Positions 1 through 5,890 of a stretch of 7,885 nucleotides of DNA are shown here, piece by piece (within the stretch, counting starts at the first letter, position 1; each line of letters opens with the position of its first letter). Made by a program: the position numbers and the translations under genes. The stretch is from the NCBI GenBank assembly GCA_902373525.1, contig CABKMN010000107.1:1-7885 (forward strand). Reading direction: 5' to 3'. Source of the DNA: an uncultured Bilophila sp. (GTDB taxonomy: Bacteria > Desulfobacterota > Desulfovibrionia > Desulfovibrionales > Desulfovibrionaceae). The notes under the pieces were generated by a model, which saw only the letters and a list, made by a program, of their open reading frames with translations, searched no databases and had not been told where the DNA came from.

Positions 1-9
1 GGATGGGGT

Positions 10-65
10 TTGGGGAAGGGGAGGAGAAGCTTTTCTTCAGAAAAGGTTCTCCTCCCCTTCCCCAA
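10..65 (+). terminator. Long perfect hairpin, probable intrinsic terminator at a gene end
   Basis: A perfect 19-bp inverted repeat pairs 10-28 with 47-65. After one G-G mismatch, six more pairs (30-35 with 40-45) close on a TTCA loop. On the plus strand it is followed by a T-rich stretch (66-75), so it suits a plus-strand gene lying left of the window. On the minus strand it begins 11 bases past the hypC stop codon but has no T-run after it. It probably separates hypC from a convergent neighbour; stopping the hypC transcript is less certain. The left arm is entirely purine. Confidence 0.7.
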
Positions 66-75
66 TCTTTATTTT

Positions 76-324
76 CTAAAACGCCGCTTCCTGCCCGCTG
101 ATCTGGGCCAGCTCGCGGAAGAGGCGGAGGCTTTCTTCGGCTTCGGTCTTTTCCATCTTGTGCATGGCGAACCCGGCGTGGATGATGATGTAATCCCCGA
201 TTTCCACTTCCTCGGGCAGCAGAATCCCGGAGACGGTCAGGCAGGTGGGGCCGTTGCCCACGGTGGCCTTCAACATCCCGTCATCCGTTTTTTCAATGAC
301 CTTCGCAGGTATGGCAAGACACAT
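76..324 (-). CDS. hypC: [NiFe]-hydrogenase maturation chaperone HypC/HybG family
   Basis: An 82-residue cytoplasmic protein of normal length for HypC/HupF/HybG. The family works with HypD to assemble the Fe(CN)2CO group and deliver it to the hydrogenase large-subunit precursor; the cysteine at position 2 is the functional residue. The protein starts MCLAIPAKVIEK, so Cys2 is present, and the usual Gly after the first Pro is replaced by Ala. The later GDYIIIHAGFAMHKM stretch matches the conserved beta-barrel segment, and the C-terminus is an acidic helix (TEAEESLRLF). I placed the start at 324 rather than the longer in-frame ATG at 378 because HypC needs Cys directly after Met and because AAGGA lies about 7 bases upstream. 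No other hyp gene is visible; the next gene upstream diverges, so hypC is the first gene of its transcript and, given the hairpin beyond it, perhaps the only one. Confidence 0.95.
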   Translation of the reverse strand: MCLAIPAKVIEKTDDGMLKATVGNGPTCLTVSGILLPEEVEIGDYIIIHAGFAMHKMEKTEAEESLRLFRELAQISGQEAAF

Positions 325-405
325 AGGCAGTCCTTTTCGCTGATTGTCCTCCCCGCGGGAACGGAGAACCGGCGGCATGCCGGGACGCGCGTACGGGGAG
401 AAGCC

Positions 406-434
406 ATACTATCCGTCCGGCGGCGGACAGGCAA
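406..434 (-). promoter_or_regulatory. Candidate sigma-70-type promoter for hypC
   Basis: Read on the minus strand, TTGCCT (429-434) and TAGTAT (406-411) are separated by exactly 17 bases. Each hexamer matches the consensus at 4 of 6 positions. Transcription would begin near 399 and give a leader of about 75 bases before hypC. The spacer contains a dyad, GTCCG/CGGAC (415-419 and 424-428), which could be an operator or chance in GC-rich DNA. This is inferred from pattern only. Confidence 0.4.
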
Positions 435-487
435 GACCGCAACCGTTATTTTGCATGAAACAGGATGGATTGGAGGCCCGCGCCTGA

Positions 488-516
488 TTGACATCCCGGA
501 CGTTCGGCCTTATTCA
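488..516 (+). promoter_or_regulatory. Candidate promoter for the secreted protein, possibly giving a leaderless mRNA
   Basis: A perfect TTGACA (488-493) is followed, 17 bases later, by TATTCA (511-516), a weak -10 matching at 3 of 6 positions. The expected transcription start, about 7 bases downstream, falls on or next to the A of the ATG at 523. No Shine-Dalgarno sequence is visible before that ATG. Together these suggest transcription and translation may start at the same base. Confidence 0.35.
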
Positions 517-522
517 GAAAAC

Positions 523-1092
523 ATGAATACGCGAAAGCCCGTACAAAACACGACGACCGGCTTCTCCCGATCCGTTCTGGGGACGCTGCTCTTTGCGTTC
601 GGGCTTTTTCTGTGTTCCGCCTTTCAGGCTCAGGCGCACATCGACGCCGACGTTTCGAAGCCGTTCGAAGCGCTTCTGACGTTCCCCACCGAGAACCTGC
701 CGGAAGACCGGCGGCTGGAAACGCCCGAGGAAATCGGGCCGCAATTCGACCGGTTCGATGCCGTCGAAGAAAACCGGCCCGTCATCGTCGAAGCGTTCCG
801 GGACTGGCAGCGGCTTGACGCCGCCCTCGCCCGGACGCACGCCCTCACGTTCAGCGGCATTTCCGAAACCCTGAGCAACGGCCTGCCCCAGACGCCGGCT
901 CGCTCGCCCAAGAGCGGCATCGACGAAACGGCTTCGGACATGACGGCCCACGCGGTCGGATTGTCCCAGACGCCCGTCCTGCCGCAACGCTCCTTCCGCC
1001 CCGTGGCGTTGCCCATCGGCACGCCCCTCTGCTTCCTGCCCGCCGAGCGCGGGCTCGTCTCCTACCCCACGCCTCCGCCTTTCGGTTGCTAG
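523..1092 (+). CDS. Small secreted protein of unknown function with a signal peptide
   Basis: 189 residues, family not recognised. A basic N-terminus (MNTRK) and polar stretch lead to a hydrophobic core at about residues 17-34, ending in AQA before His39. That fits signal peptidase I cleavage after Ala38, leaving about 151 residues in the periplasm or outside. The core contains a Cys (31), but the residues before it do not make a lipobox. The mature part begins with an acidic, Glu/Asp/Arg-rich region (to about residue 110), continues through a Ser/Thr/Pro-rich segment, and ends in a Pro-rich tail (TPPPFGC). The frame stays open leftward to position 10, but that part is antisense to hypC, so I start at 523. 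Codon use is high in G/C at third positions, like secDF. A 170-base gap separates it from secDF, so co-transcription is possible but unproven. Opposite-strand frames here are Gly/Arg-rich and look like shadows. Confidence 0.7.
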   Translation: MNTRKPVQNTTTGFSRSVLGTLLFAFGLFLCSAFQAQAHIDADVSKPFEALLTFPTENLPEDRRLETPEEIGPQFDRFDAVEENRPVIVEAFRDWQRLDAALARTHALTFSGISETLSNGLPQTPARSPKSGIDETASDMTAHAVGLSQTPVLPQRSFRPVALPIGTPLCFLPAERGLVSYPTPPPFGC

Positions 1093-1262
1093 AGCCCGCT
1101 TCCCGTCCCTGCCCTCCGGCACGGCGGAAAGCCCCCTGATCCCGCGCACCCGGTTTTCCGCCGCCTTGTCCGCAGAACACCCGCGCCCGGTCAGCGTGCG
1201 TCCTGTCGTCGAACCCTGCGTTCCCCGGCAGCCTCCCGCTCCCGCAACCGCAAGAGGCTTTC

Positions 1263-3941
1263 ATGCTCAAGCTCTCCTATCGCTACGCGATCGCCGCCAT
1301 CATCATGGCGGGCGCGCTTTTCCTGCTGTCTCCGACGCTTATGCCGGAAGACGTCAATCTTCCGGGCGCGTCCCGAATCAGTCTGGGCCTCGACCTCAAG
1401 GGCGGCGTCCAGCTCACATTGGGCGTGGACACCGAAAAGGCCGTCCAGTCCGCCCTCGTCAACAGCGGGCAGGTACTCCGCCAGAAGGCCCGCGAGGCGG
1501 GCATCACCGTCCTCGGCCCGCGTCAGCTTCCCGGGGGCGTTGAGGAACTCATCGTCGCCCGTCCCAATCAGCTCGACGCCTTCCTGAATCTCGTCAAGAA
1601 GGACGCCCCGCAAGTCGTGCCCGGCACGCCCCGCACGGGAGCGGACGGCGCGGTCCACCTGCCCTACGGGTTCACCCCGGCCTTCATCAAGCAGACGCAG
1701 GACCTCGCCGTGGATCAGGTGCTGCGCACCATTTCCAGCCGCATCGACCAGTTCGGCGTGGCGGAACCCGACATCCGCAAGCAACAGGGCGACCGCATCC
1801 TGATCCAGCTCCCCGGCCTGACCAACGTCAACCGCGCCGTCCAGCTCGTGGAAAAGTCCGCCGACCTGTCCTTCCATCTGGTCCGCGACGATCTCGCGCA
1901 GGGCTACCTGCCTCCCGGCGTCGCCTTCTACCCCATGATCGGCAAGGACGGCTCCGAAACCCACGCCAAGCTCGCGCTCGACACCGCGCCACTCCTGAGC
2001 GGCAAGGAAGTGGCCGACGCCCGCCCCGGTTTCGACGACAAGAACCACTCGATGGTCAGCCTCTCGTTCACTCCGCGCGGCGCATCCCTCTTTGAAATGG
2101 CGACCGGCGAACATGTGGGCAAGCGCCTCGCCATCGTGCTGGACGGCACCGTCCACAGCGCCCCGGTCATTCAGGAAAAGATCGCGGGCGGCACGGCGAG
2201 CATCAGCGGCCAGTTCACGCCCGAAGAGGCGCAGGACCTCGCCATCTCCCTGCGGTCCGGCTCTCTCGCGGCCCCCGTGCATGTGCTCGAACAGCGCACG
2301 GTCGGCCCCGCCCTCGGTGAAGCCTCGATCAACAGCGGCCTTCTCGCCGCGCTCATCGGCACGCTGGCGGTCATGATCATCATGCCCCTGCGTTACGGCT
2401 GGTCCGGCATGCTCGCCAACGGCATGCTCATCTGCACCCTGAGCCTGCTCATGGGCGGCATGGCGGCGCTTGGCGCGACCCTGACCCTGCCGGGCATCGC
2501 AGGCGTCGTGCTCACCATCGGCATGGCCGTGGACGCGAACGTGCTCATCTTCGAGCGGATACGCGAGGAGCTGGCCCTCGGCCTGACCCCGCCGCGCGCC
2601 ATCAAGGCCGGATTCGAACGCGCCAACCTTTCCATCGTGGACTCCAACCTGACGACCATCATCGTCGCCGCGATCCTCTACCAGTTCGGCACGGGCCCGG
2701 TGCGCGGCTTCGCCGTCACCCTGACCCTCGGCATCATCGCCTCCATGTTCACCGCGATCTTCCTCTGCCGCATCGCCTTCGACTCGTGGATGAAGCACAC
2801 GGACGGCACCCGCCTCAGCATGCACGGCCCCATGGAACTGCGTACCGTGTCCAACTACCTGTCGCACTACCCCTTCCTCAAGCGAGTGAAGCATGTGGGC
2901 GCGCTGACGGCCCTGCTCGTGGTGGCGGCGATTTCCGTGGGCGTGTGGCGCGGCGGCCTCCAGTACGGCGTCGACTTTTCCGGCGGCGTCGCGGCGCAGG
3001 TCCGCTTCGAGAACCCCGTTTCGGACAAGGAGCTGATCAACGCCCTCGAACCCATGCACCTTGAAGGGCTGATGACCCAGCAGTACGGCGACGACAATTC
3101 GGTCTGGCTGCTCCGCTTCGGCCTGCCGGACGTGCCCGCGCAGCAGCTCGGGGAAACCCTGATCACGCACCTCGAATCCGTGGACCACGGCGGCACGGTG
3201 TCGCTGGATCGTCTGGAAACCGTCGGTCCCAAGGTCGGGAACGACCTCCGCAGCTCGGCGCTTGAGGCCATCTACTACGCGCTGCTGCTGATCACGGTCT
3301 ACATTTCGGGCCGGTTCGAACAACGGTGGGGCACGGCGGCCCTGCTCGCCGGAGCCCTCACGGGCACCATGCTCGCCCTGCAATGGGCCGGGGTGCCCAC
3401 CGAAGGCCGCATCCTCGCCGCGTTGCTGCTCACCCTGTTCCTGTGCTGGCGGTTCCGGCTGTCCTTTGCGGCGGGAGCGATGGCAAGCCTGATCTTCGAC
3501 GTCACCACGACCACGAGCCTGCTGGTGATCCTCGGACAGGAAATCGATCTGAACATCGTTGCGGCGCTGCTGACCATCATCGGCTACTCACTCAACGACA
3601 CCATCGTCATTTATGACCGCATCCGCGAAACCCTGCGGCGGGAGAATCCCGATTCGCCCCGCCCGCTGCCCGAAATCATTCAGGAAGCGCTCGGGGAAAC
3701 CATGAGCCGCACCCTGTTGACGGCGGGCACCACGCTTGCGGCGGCCCTCGCGCTGTTCGTGCTCGGCGGCCCCGTGATCTACGGTTTCGCGCTGACCATG
3801 CTTATCGGCGTTTTCATGGGAACGCTGTCCTCGCTGTTCGTCGCCGCCCCCATGCTCCCTCTCTTCGGAACAACCATGTCGTTCAAGCACGCCGTTACCC
3901 TCGACGTCTTCGAACGGCCCGGCGCGAACGGCGTGGTCTGA
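1263..3941 (+). CDS. secDF: Fused protein-export membrane protein SecDF
   Basis: 892 residues joining SecD and SecF, the Sec translocon accessory that uses the proton gradient to pull proteins out on the periplasmic side. SecD half: first membrane helix at about 8-25, GLDLKGGVQL at 42-51, a large periplasmic domain to about 355 with SGSLAAPV and VGPALG near its end, then helices from about 359 including GMAVDANVLIFERIREE (420-436), where Asp424 sits in the conserved motif. Linker about 510-543. SecF half: first helix about 546-562, YGVDFSGGV at 568-576, VGPKVG before residue 666, and GYSLNDTIVIYDRIRE (774-789). The SecF half has one more helix pair (about 668-716) than the usual six-helix plan. 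Start ATG has AAGAGG just upstream. There is no YajC gene beside it and no stop between the halves. Internal Met520 and Met524 lack a ribosome site, so separate SecF synthesis is not supported. Transcription probably ends at 4199-4241. Confidence 0.96.
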   Translation: MLKLSYRYAIAAIIMAGALFLLSPTLMPEDVNLPGASRISLGLDLKGGVQLTLGVDTEKAVQSALVNSGQVLRQKAREAGITVLGPRQLPGGVEELIVARPNQLDAFLNLVKKDAPQVVPGTPRTGADGAVHLPYGFTPAFIKQTQDLAVDQVLRTISSRIDQFGVAEPDIRKQQGDRILIQLPGLTNVNRAVQLVEKSADLSFHLVRDDLAQGYLPPGVAFYPMIGKDGSETHAKLALDTAPLLSGKEVADARPGFDDKNHSMVSLSFTPRGASLFEMATGEHVGKRLAIVLDGTVHSAPVIQEKIAGGTASISGQFTPEEAQDLAISLRSGSLAAPVHVLEQRTVGPALGEASINSGLLAALIGTLAVMIIMPLRYGWSGMLANGMLICTLSLLMGGMAALGATLTLPGIAGVVLTIGMAVDANVLIFERIREELALGLTPPRAIKAGFERANLSIVDSNLTTIIVAAILYQFGTGPVRGFAVTLTLGIIASMFTAIFLCRIAFDSWMKHTDGTRLSMHGPMELRTVSNYLSHYPFLKRVKHVGALTALLVVAAISVGVWRGGLQYGVDFSGGVAAQVRFENPVSDKELINALEPMHLEGLMTQQYGDDNSVWLLRFGLPDVPAQQLGETLITHLESVDHGGTVSLDRLETVGPKVGNDLRSSALEAIYYALLLITVYISGRFEQRWGTAALLAGALTGTMLALQWAGVPTEGRILAALLLTLFLCWRFRLSFAAGAMASLIFDVTTTTSLLVILGQEIDLNIVAALLTIIGYSLNDTIVIYDRIRETLRRENPDSPRPLPEIIQEALGETMSRTLLTAGTTLAAALALFVLGGPVIYGFALTMLIGVFMGTLSSLFVAAPMLPLFGTTMSFKHAVTLDVFERPGANGVV

Positions 3942-3958
3942 TGCGGGGTCCCCTCCTC

Positions 3959-4186
3959 CCCGTATCCCATGAAATACGGGAATGCCGAACCCCTCCCCGG
4001 ACGGCATTCCCCGAGGGCGGGAACACCCCTCCCGTCCTCAACGCTACGCCGGGTGTTTACGGCCGCCCGGCGTAACAGGACGCGGCTTTCCGGGACGTTC
4101 CTCCTCTCCCCGGAACGGCGCCTTCTTTCCCCCATGAAGGCGCTCCGCGTCATCGGGCAGCATCCACCCCCCTGAGGATGTCGCCC
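3959..4186 (+). repeat. Run of six consecutive hairpins in the secDF 3' region
   Basis: Six inverted repeats follow one another with almost no space between them: 3959-3965/3974-3980 (7 bp); 3978-3987/4002-4011 (10 bp, sharing three bases with the first); 4045-4053/4066-4074 (9 bp); 4096-4101/4112-4117 (6 bp); 4118-4125/4136-4143 (8 bp); 4155-4165/4176-4186 (9 of 11). A seventh, the terminator at 4199-4233, closes the series. Several loops are C/T-rich on the plus strand. No convincing gene is present. It may be a structured 3' UTR or a small RNA processed from the secDF transcript; the function is unknown. Confidence 0.55.
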
Positions 4187-4198
4187 CTCTCCCCGAAA

Positions 4199-4241
4199 CG
4201 GCGTCGGCACTTCTCTCCTCGGTGCCGGCGCCGCTTTTTTT
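4199..4241 (+). terminator. Strong intrinsic terminator downstream of secDF
   Basis: A 12-bp stem (4199-4210 with 4222-4233, one G-T pair) has an 11-base loop and is followed by C and seven T residues (4235-4241). It lies 258 bases past the secDF stop, which implies a long structured 3' UTR. The T-tract provides five of the eight bases of the target duplication next to the miniature element. Confidence 0.88.
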
Positions 4242-4244
4242 GAA

Positions 4245-4403
4245 GGCTCTGACATAGGATGTGGTTGTTTCGCCTCCACACCATGTTGAACATACATATT
4301 GTTATCATATTTCCATTAGCGGACTCCATAGGTGAGGCCTTTTATGGGGTATTTCTTTGGCACTTCAAGCAATAAAGCCTCAACTGTTTCCTATGACACA
4401 GCC
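4245..4403. mobile_element. 159-bp non-autonomous miniature transposable element (MITE-like)
   Basis: The ends are inverted repeats of 15 bases: GGCTCTGACATAGGA (4245-4259) and, read from the other strand, GGCTGTGTCATAGGA (4389-4403), with 13 of 15 identical. A GTTG match a few bases further in suggests a longer imperfect repeat. A perfect 8-bp direct repeat flanks it. The interior is clearly AT-richer than its surroundings and has no open frame long enough for a transposase, so it would depend on one supplied elsewhere. An internal imperfect inverted repeat (4334-4344/4373-4381) could fold in RNA. GG-starting ends with 8-bp duplications occur in the ISL3, IS1595 and IS6 families; I cannot choose between them. 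It could also be an internally deleted relic of a full insertion sequence. Confidence 0.78.
4286..4313 (+). promoter_or_regulatory. Possible promoter inside the miniature element, facing aroE
   Basis: TTGAAC (4286-4291) and TATTTC (4308-4313) are 16 bases apart in the AT-rich core of the element. The match is moderate, and AT-rich DNA gives such pairs by chance. If active it would transcribe the leader toward aroE. Confidence 0.2.
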
Positions 4404-4411
4404 TTTTTGAA

Positions 4412-4789
4412 CGGACGACGGGGAAAGGTCCCCTGCTGAAAGGGCTCTCCTTTCCCTCGCCGCCACCGCCGGCACGGCCCGCATCCCCTTATCCTCGAAG
4501 GCTCCAACCGCACCGGGCCCCGCCGCGGGAGAATCCGGTGTGCAGCAACGTTTCCCCAAAAGGAATCGGAAAGGACAAGGGCCGGAGGGGAAAAGCGGGA
4601 AACGGGGGAACGCAACGCCTTCTCCAAGGAATCCTCACCCAAGCCGACGGGGCTTCCTCGGGAAAGCCCAAGGCCCGTTGACGGCAACGGCCCGGAACGG
4701 TAGGGATTCCCTTGAGCGGCTCGCGGGTGTGTTCGGAATCGGTTGTGCGCCCACGCCGTCCGCTTGAATCCTGTTTTCTGGAGAGCGCC
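4412..4789. other. 378-base leader upstream of aroE without a convincing gene
   Basis: Short frames exist on both strands but have shadow-like composition and no good ribosome site. Visible structure includes an 8-bp inverted repeat (4421-4428/4449-4456), a purine-rich stretch at about 4558-4615, and a tight hairpin CCGTTG-ACGG-CAACGG (4675-4690). TTGACG at 4678-4683 overlaps that hairpin and could be a -35 box, but the matching -10 position reads TAGGGA, which is poor. I see no certain promoter and no recognised riboswitch. Confidence 0.5.
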
Positions 4790-5629
4790 ATGTCCGCATT
4801 CACGCCCCCCGCCCTGCACGGCATCATCGGGTATCCCCTCGGGCACAGTCTGAGCCCGCTCATGCACAATACGGCCTTCAGGACGTTGGGCCTGCCCGGC
4901 GTCTACCTTTCGTGGCCCGTCGAACCGGGCCGACTGCCCGCCTTCATGGACGCGGTCAGGCTGTTGGACATCCGGGGCTGTTCGATCACGATTCCCCATA
5001 AGGTGGACGTGCTTCCCCTGCTGGACGCGATGACCGACGGCGTCAGGGAAATGGGGGCCTGCAACACCCTGTATCGCGACGGGGAAAAGATTTGCGGCGA
5101 AAACACCGACGTGATCGGGTTCATGGCCCCGCTGCGTGCGCATCGCCTCTCCCCGGAAACCCGCGTGCTGCTGCTCGGGGCGGGCGGCGTCTCAAGGGCG
5201 GCGGTCGCCGGACTGCGGCGGCTCGGACTGACGGACATCGCCGTAACCAACCGGCGGCGCGAACGGGCCGAGGCGCTGGCCGAGGAATTCGGCCTGTCGT
5301 CGATCCCGTGGGAGGCGCGTGGCGACGTGCGGGCGGACCTCGTCATCAACACCACCTCGCTCGGCATGACCGGAGCGCAGGAACGGGAAACGCCCTACCC
5401 GTCCGAAGGCTTCCGGGGCACGGGCATCGCCTACGATCTGGTCTACACGCCCTTCCACACCCGCTTCCTGCACGAGGCCGAAGCCGCAGGCTGGAACACC
5501 CTGTCGGGACTCGACATGTTCATCGCGCAGGGGGACGCCCAGTTCCGGTTATGGACGGGCCGCCGGCTTCCCCCGGAAGCCGTAGAAGCCGTGAAGGCGG
5601 CGCTCTACGGAAACGGGCAGGCGCATTGA
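4790..5629 (+). CDS. aroE: Shikimate dehydrogenase (NADP+)
   Basis: 279 residues, normal for the family. The enzyme reduces 3-dehydroshikimate to shikimate with NADPH in the shikimate pathway, in the cytoplasm. N-terminal substrate domain: GYPLGHSLSPLMHN (14-27) holds the two shikimate-binding serines (20, 22); ITIPHK ends in Lys71 and GENTD in Asp107, the catalytic pair; MGACNTLYRDG lies between them. The NADP-binding domain has GAGGVSR (from Gly130), the phosphate-binding NRRRER (154-159) and INTTSLGM. The C-terminal part has YDLVYTPFHTRF and GLDMFIAQGDAQF. I start at 4790 because GGAGA lies about 6 bases upstream and the family's N-terminus fits; an upstream in-frame start at 4712 adds residues that do not resemble the family. 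No other aro gene is adjacent, and a terminator follows within 33 bases, so it is probably transcribed alone. Confidence 0.96.
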   Translation: MSAFTPPALHGIIGYPLGHSLSPLMHNTAFRTLGLPGVYLSWPVEPGRLPAFMDAVRLLDIRGCSITIPHKVDVLPLLDAMTDGVREMGACNTLYRDGEKICGENTDVIGFMAPLRAHRLSPETRVLLLGAGGVSRAAVAGLRRLGLTDIAVTNRRRERAEALAEEFGLSSIPWEARGDVRADLVINTTSLGMTGAQERETPYPSEGFRGTGIAYDLVYTPFHTRFLHEAEAAGWNTLSGLDMFIAQGDAQFRLWTGRRLPPEAVEAVKAALYGNGQAH

Positions 5630-5656
5630 TCCGCCTCCGCCGTTTCTCTCTTTCAT

Positions 5657-5698
5657 ATAAAAACGGCGAAACCATGAGGTTTCGCCGTTCCTTTTCTT
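5657..5698. terminator. Bidirectional intrinsic terminator between aroE and the GT9 gene
   Basis: A perfect 12-bp stem (5662-5673 with 5678-5689) closes on an ATGA tetraloop. On the plus strand it is followed by CCTTTTCTT, ending aroE. On the minus strand the sequence after the stem is TTTATAT, so it can also stop the convergent glycosyltransferase transcript, about 200 bases past that gene's stop. Confidence 0.88.
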
Positions 5699-5890
5699 CC
5701 TTTCGCCGCTGGGGAAAACACCCGTCGGGCGCTCCCTCCAGAACCAGAATGCGGCCGACGGAAGAGGAAAAAGGATGCTCCTGAAGAGAACGCGATGCGA
5801 CGGGCCGGAACGAGAAGAACATCAGGCGAAAACAAAGGCGGGGCTCGGGCGTCCCCCAAACCTCCCCTGCCCCGTGTTTCTGTCCGCGCC

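Larger units (their letters stand above)
4237..4411. repeat. 8-bp target site duplication flanking a miniature element
   Basis: TTTTTGAA occurs at 4237-4244, directly before the element, and again at 4404-4411, directly after it. Removing the element and one copy restores a continuous terminator tail running into ACGG-type GC-rich sequence (CTTTTTTTGAACGG). This is the expected footprint of transposition with an 8-bp staggered cut. Confidence 0.8.

Noticed and set aside
10..522. Leftward extension of the secreted-protein frame
   Set aside because: It runs antisense through hypC and the terminal hairpin. The signal peptide starts only at 523.
514..1149. 211-codon minus-strand frame over the secreted protein
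   Set aside because: Gly/Arg-rich shadow with no signal, domain or ribosome site. The plus strand has a signal peptide.
1191..3383. 730-codon open frame on the minus strand, antisense to secDF
   Set aside because: Its composition (Gly, Arg, His, Asp, Glu, Gln) is what the reverse of a GC3-rich gene gives, it has no domain, and SecDF on the plus strand is unmistakable.
3969..4175. 68-codon plus-strand frame after secDF
   Set aside because: It lies across the hairpin series, has no ribosome site and has low-complexity Pro/Arg composition.
3959..4186. Hairpin series as a CRISPR array
   Set aside because: The units differ in sequence and length and no direct repeat recurs.
3779..4297. 172-codon minus-strand frame over the secDF end, the hairpins and the miniature element
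   Set aside because: It joins three unrelated sequence types, which a real gene would not do.
4540..4767. 75-codon plus-strand frame in the aroE leader
   Set aside because: Very basic, low-complexity protein with no ribosome site; its composition reflects the purine-rich strand.
4391..5143. 250-codon minus-strand frame overlapping aroE and its leader
   Set aside because: It overlaps the conserved N-terminal half of AroE and shows shadow-like composition.
5690..5890. Possible small gene or RNA between aroE and the GT9 gene
   Set aside because: Only short shadow frames overlapping the terminator and one very weak 4-bp stem with Ts on the minus strand; nothing supportable.
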